DNA from: Rubrobacteraceae bacterium
Lineage (GTDB): Bacteria; Actinomycetota; Rubrobacteria; Rubrobacterales; Rubrobacteraceae
Length of the DNA stretch: 5,164 nucleotides
NCBI GenBank assembly: GCA_013698525.1
Contig: JACCSM010000069.1
Span: 1-5,164 of the forward strand
Direction: 5' to 3'
Position 1 is the first letter of the stretch; each line of letters begins with the position of its first letter. Both the position numbers and the translations under genes were made by a program. Of this stretch, positions 4,701 to 5,164 are shown piece by piece. Below the pieces are notes generated by a model that did no database searches, was not told the origin of the DNA, and saw only the letters and a program-made list of their open reading frames with translations.

Positions 4701-5164
4701 TTAGAGTCTCTGATCTCGCTTAGAGGTAGTAGACAGAATCCGCGGCGTGTCCTTCAGATAGGACCAGCCCGAGAGTATGGTAAGCACCACGGCGACGAGC
4801 ATCACCCACCACCCGATCTGGGAGACGACCCCCTGCCACCCGGCCGCCCCTGGCTTGCCAAGAAGGAGGATGAAAACGGCGAGGCTCTGGGCGTTCATCT
4901 TGGCCTTGCCCCACCGGTTCGCGGCGATGACCTCCCCGGCCTCGAGGGCGACCATCCTTAGCCCTGTCACGGCGAACTCCCGAATGACCATGATAGCGGC
5001 CATCCACGCGGCCATCGAGCCCTCCCCAACGAGCGCGAAGAACAGCGAGACGATGAGCGCCTTGTCAGCTATGGAGTCCATCAGCTTGCCGAAACCCGTA
5101 ACCTCGTTGTTGCGGCGGGCGATGATCCCGTCGAAGTAGTCGGTCAGGATCGCAGCTGCGTACA
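4701..5164 (-). CDS. pgsA: CDP-diacylglycerol--glycerol-3-phosphate 3-phosphatidyltransferase (PgsA), C-terminal part
   Basis: The frame is open from the right edge (first full codon at 5162-5160) for 153 codons to TAA at 4703-4701, so only the N-terminus is missing. The full CDP-alcohol phosphotransferase signature D-x2-DG-x2-AR-x8-G-x3-D-x3-D is present, with DYFDGIIAR leading to GKLMDSIAD. The later blocks IREFAVTGLR and ANRWGKAK are typical of PgsA rather than other family members. The enzyme joins CDP-diacylglycerol and glycerol-3-phosphate into phosphatidylglycerophosphate plus CMP, the committed step to phosphatidylglycerol and cardiolipin, in the cytoplasmic membrane. Several hydrophobic segments follow the signature (about 5081-5020, 5010-4970, 4890-4850 and 4830-4770), as expected for this polytopic family. 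The next gene, an uncharacterised membrane protein, starts 22 bp downstream on the same strand. The ATG at 5081 is internal, not the real start, because the signature begins upstream of it. Confidence 0.95.
   Translation of the reverse strand, partial: YAAAILTDYFDGIIARRNNEVTGFGKLMDSIADKALIVSLFFALVGEGSMAAWMAAIMVIREFAVTGLRMVALEAGEVIAANRWGKAKMNAQSLAVFILLLGKPGAAGWQGVVSQIGWWVMLVAVVLTILSGWSYLKDTPRILSTTSKRDQRL

Overview
The window is a high-GC bacterial chromosome segment with actinobacterial character: G/C-rich third codon positions, GTG starts, few clear Shine-Dalgarno sites, and -10-like TANNNT hexamers placed almost at start codons, as in leaderless transcripts. A Rubrobacter-like or other deep-branching actinobacterium (or a high-GC neighbour such as Chloroflexota) is my best guess. 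It rests on composition and protein flavour only, not on a database match.

Layout, left to right. All intact genes read on the minus strand. Positions 1-226 hold the N-terminal 75 codons of a DUF2585/UPF0314-type membrane protein that runs off the left edge. Positions 312-698 (+) carry the C-terminal remnant of a DDE-type insertion-sequence transposase, without its catalytic core. Positions 873-1394 encode a DJ-1/PfpI-family protein with an intact Cys-His nucleophile elbow. Positions 1417-3573 encode a complete 718-residue RecQ helicase, 22 bp upstream of the DJ-1/PfpI gene, so the two are probably co-transcribed. Positions 3574-3832 are a structured intergenic region. It holds a candidate recQ promoter, an 18-bp near-palindrome, an array of 8-bp GCTGAA-type units split by a GC-rich hairpin, and a perfect 11-bp hairpin just after the next gene's stop codon. 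Positions 3833-4678 encode an uncharacterised protein with a two-helix N-terminal module, a central soluble domain and two C-terminal membrane helices. Positions 4701-5164 are the 3' part of pgsA (phosphatidylglycerophosphate synthase), with the complete CDP-alcohol phosphotransferase signature.

How they fit together: pgsA and the membrane protein form one likely transcription unit that ends at the 3805-3830 hairpin. recQ and the DJ-1/PfpI gene form a second unit driven from the repeat-rich region. The parts most worth a second look are that region, the RecQ domain order (an extra region of about 180 residues between the helicase core and the zinc cluster), and the recQ-DJ-1/PfpI pairing. I see no tRNA, rRNA, CRISPR array or defence system, and no clear case for a wholly new system.
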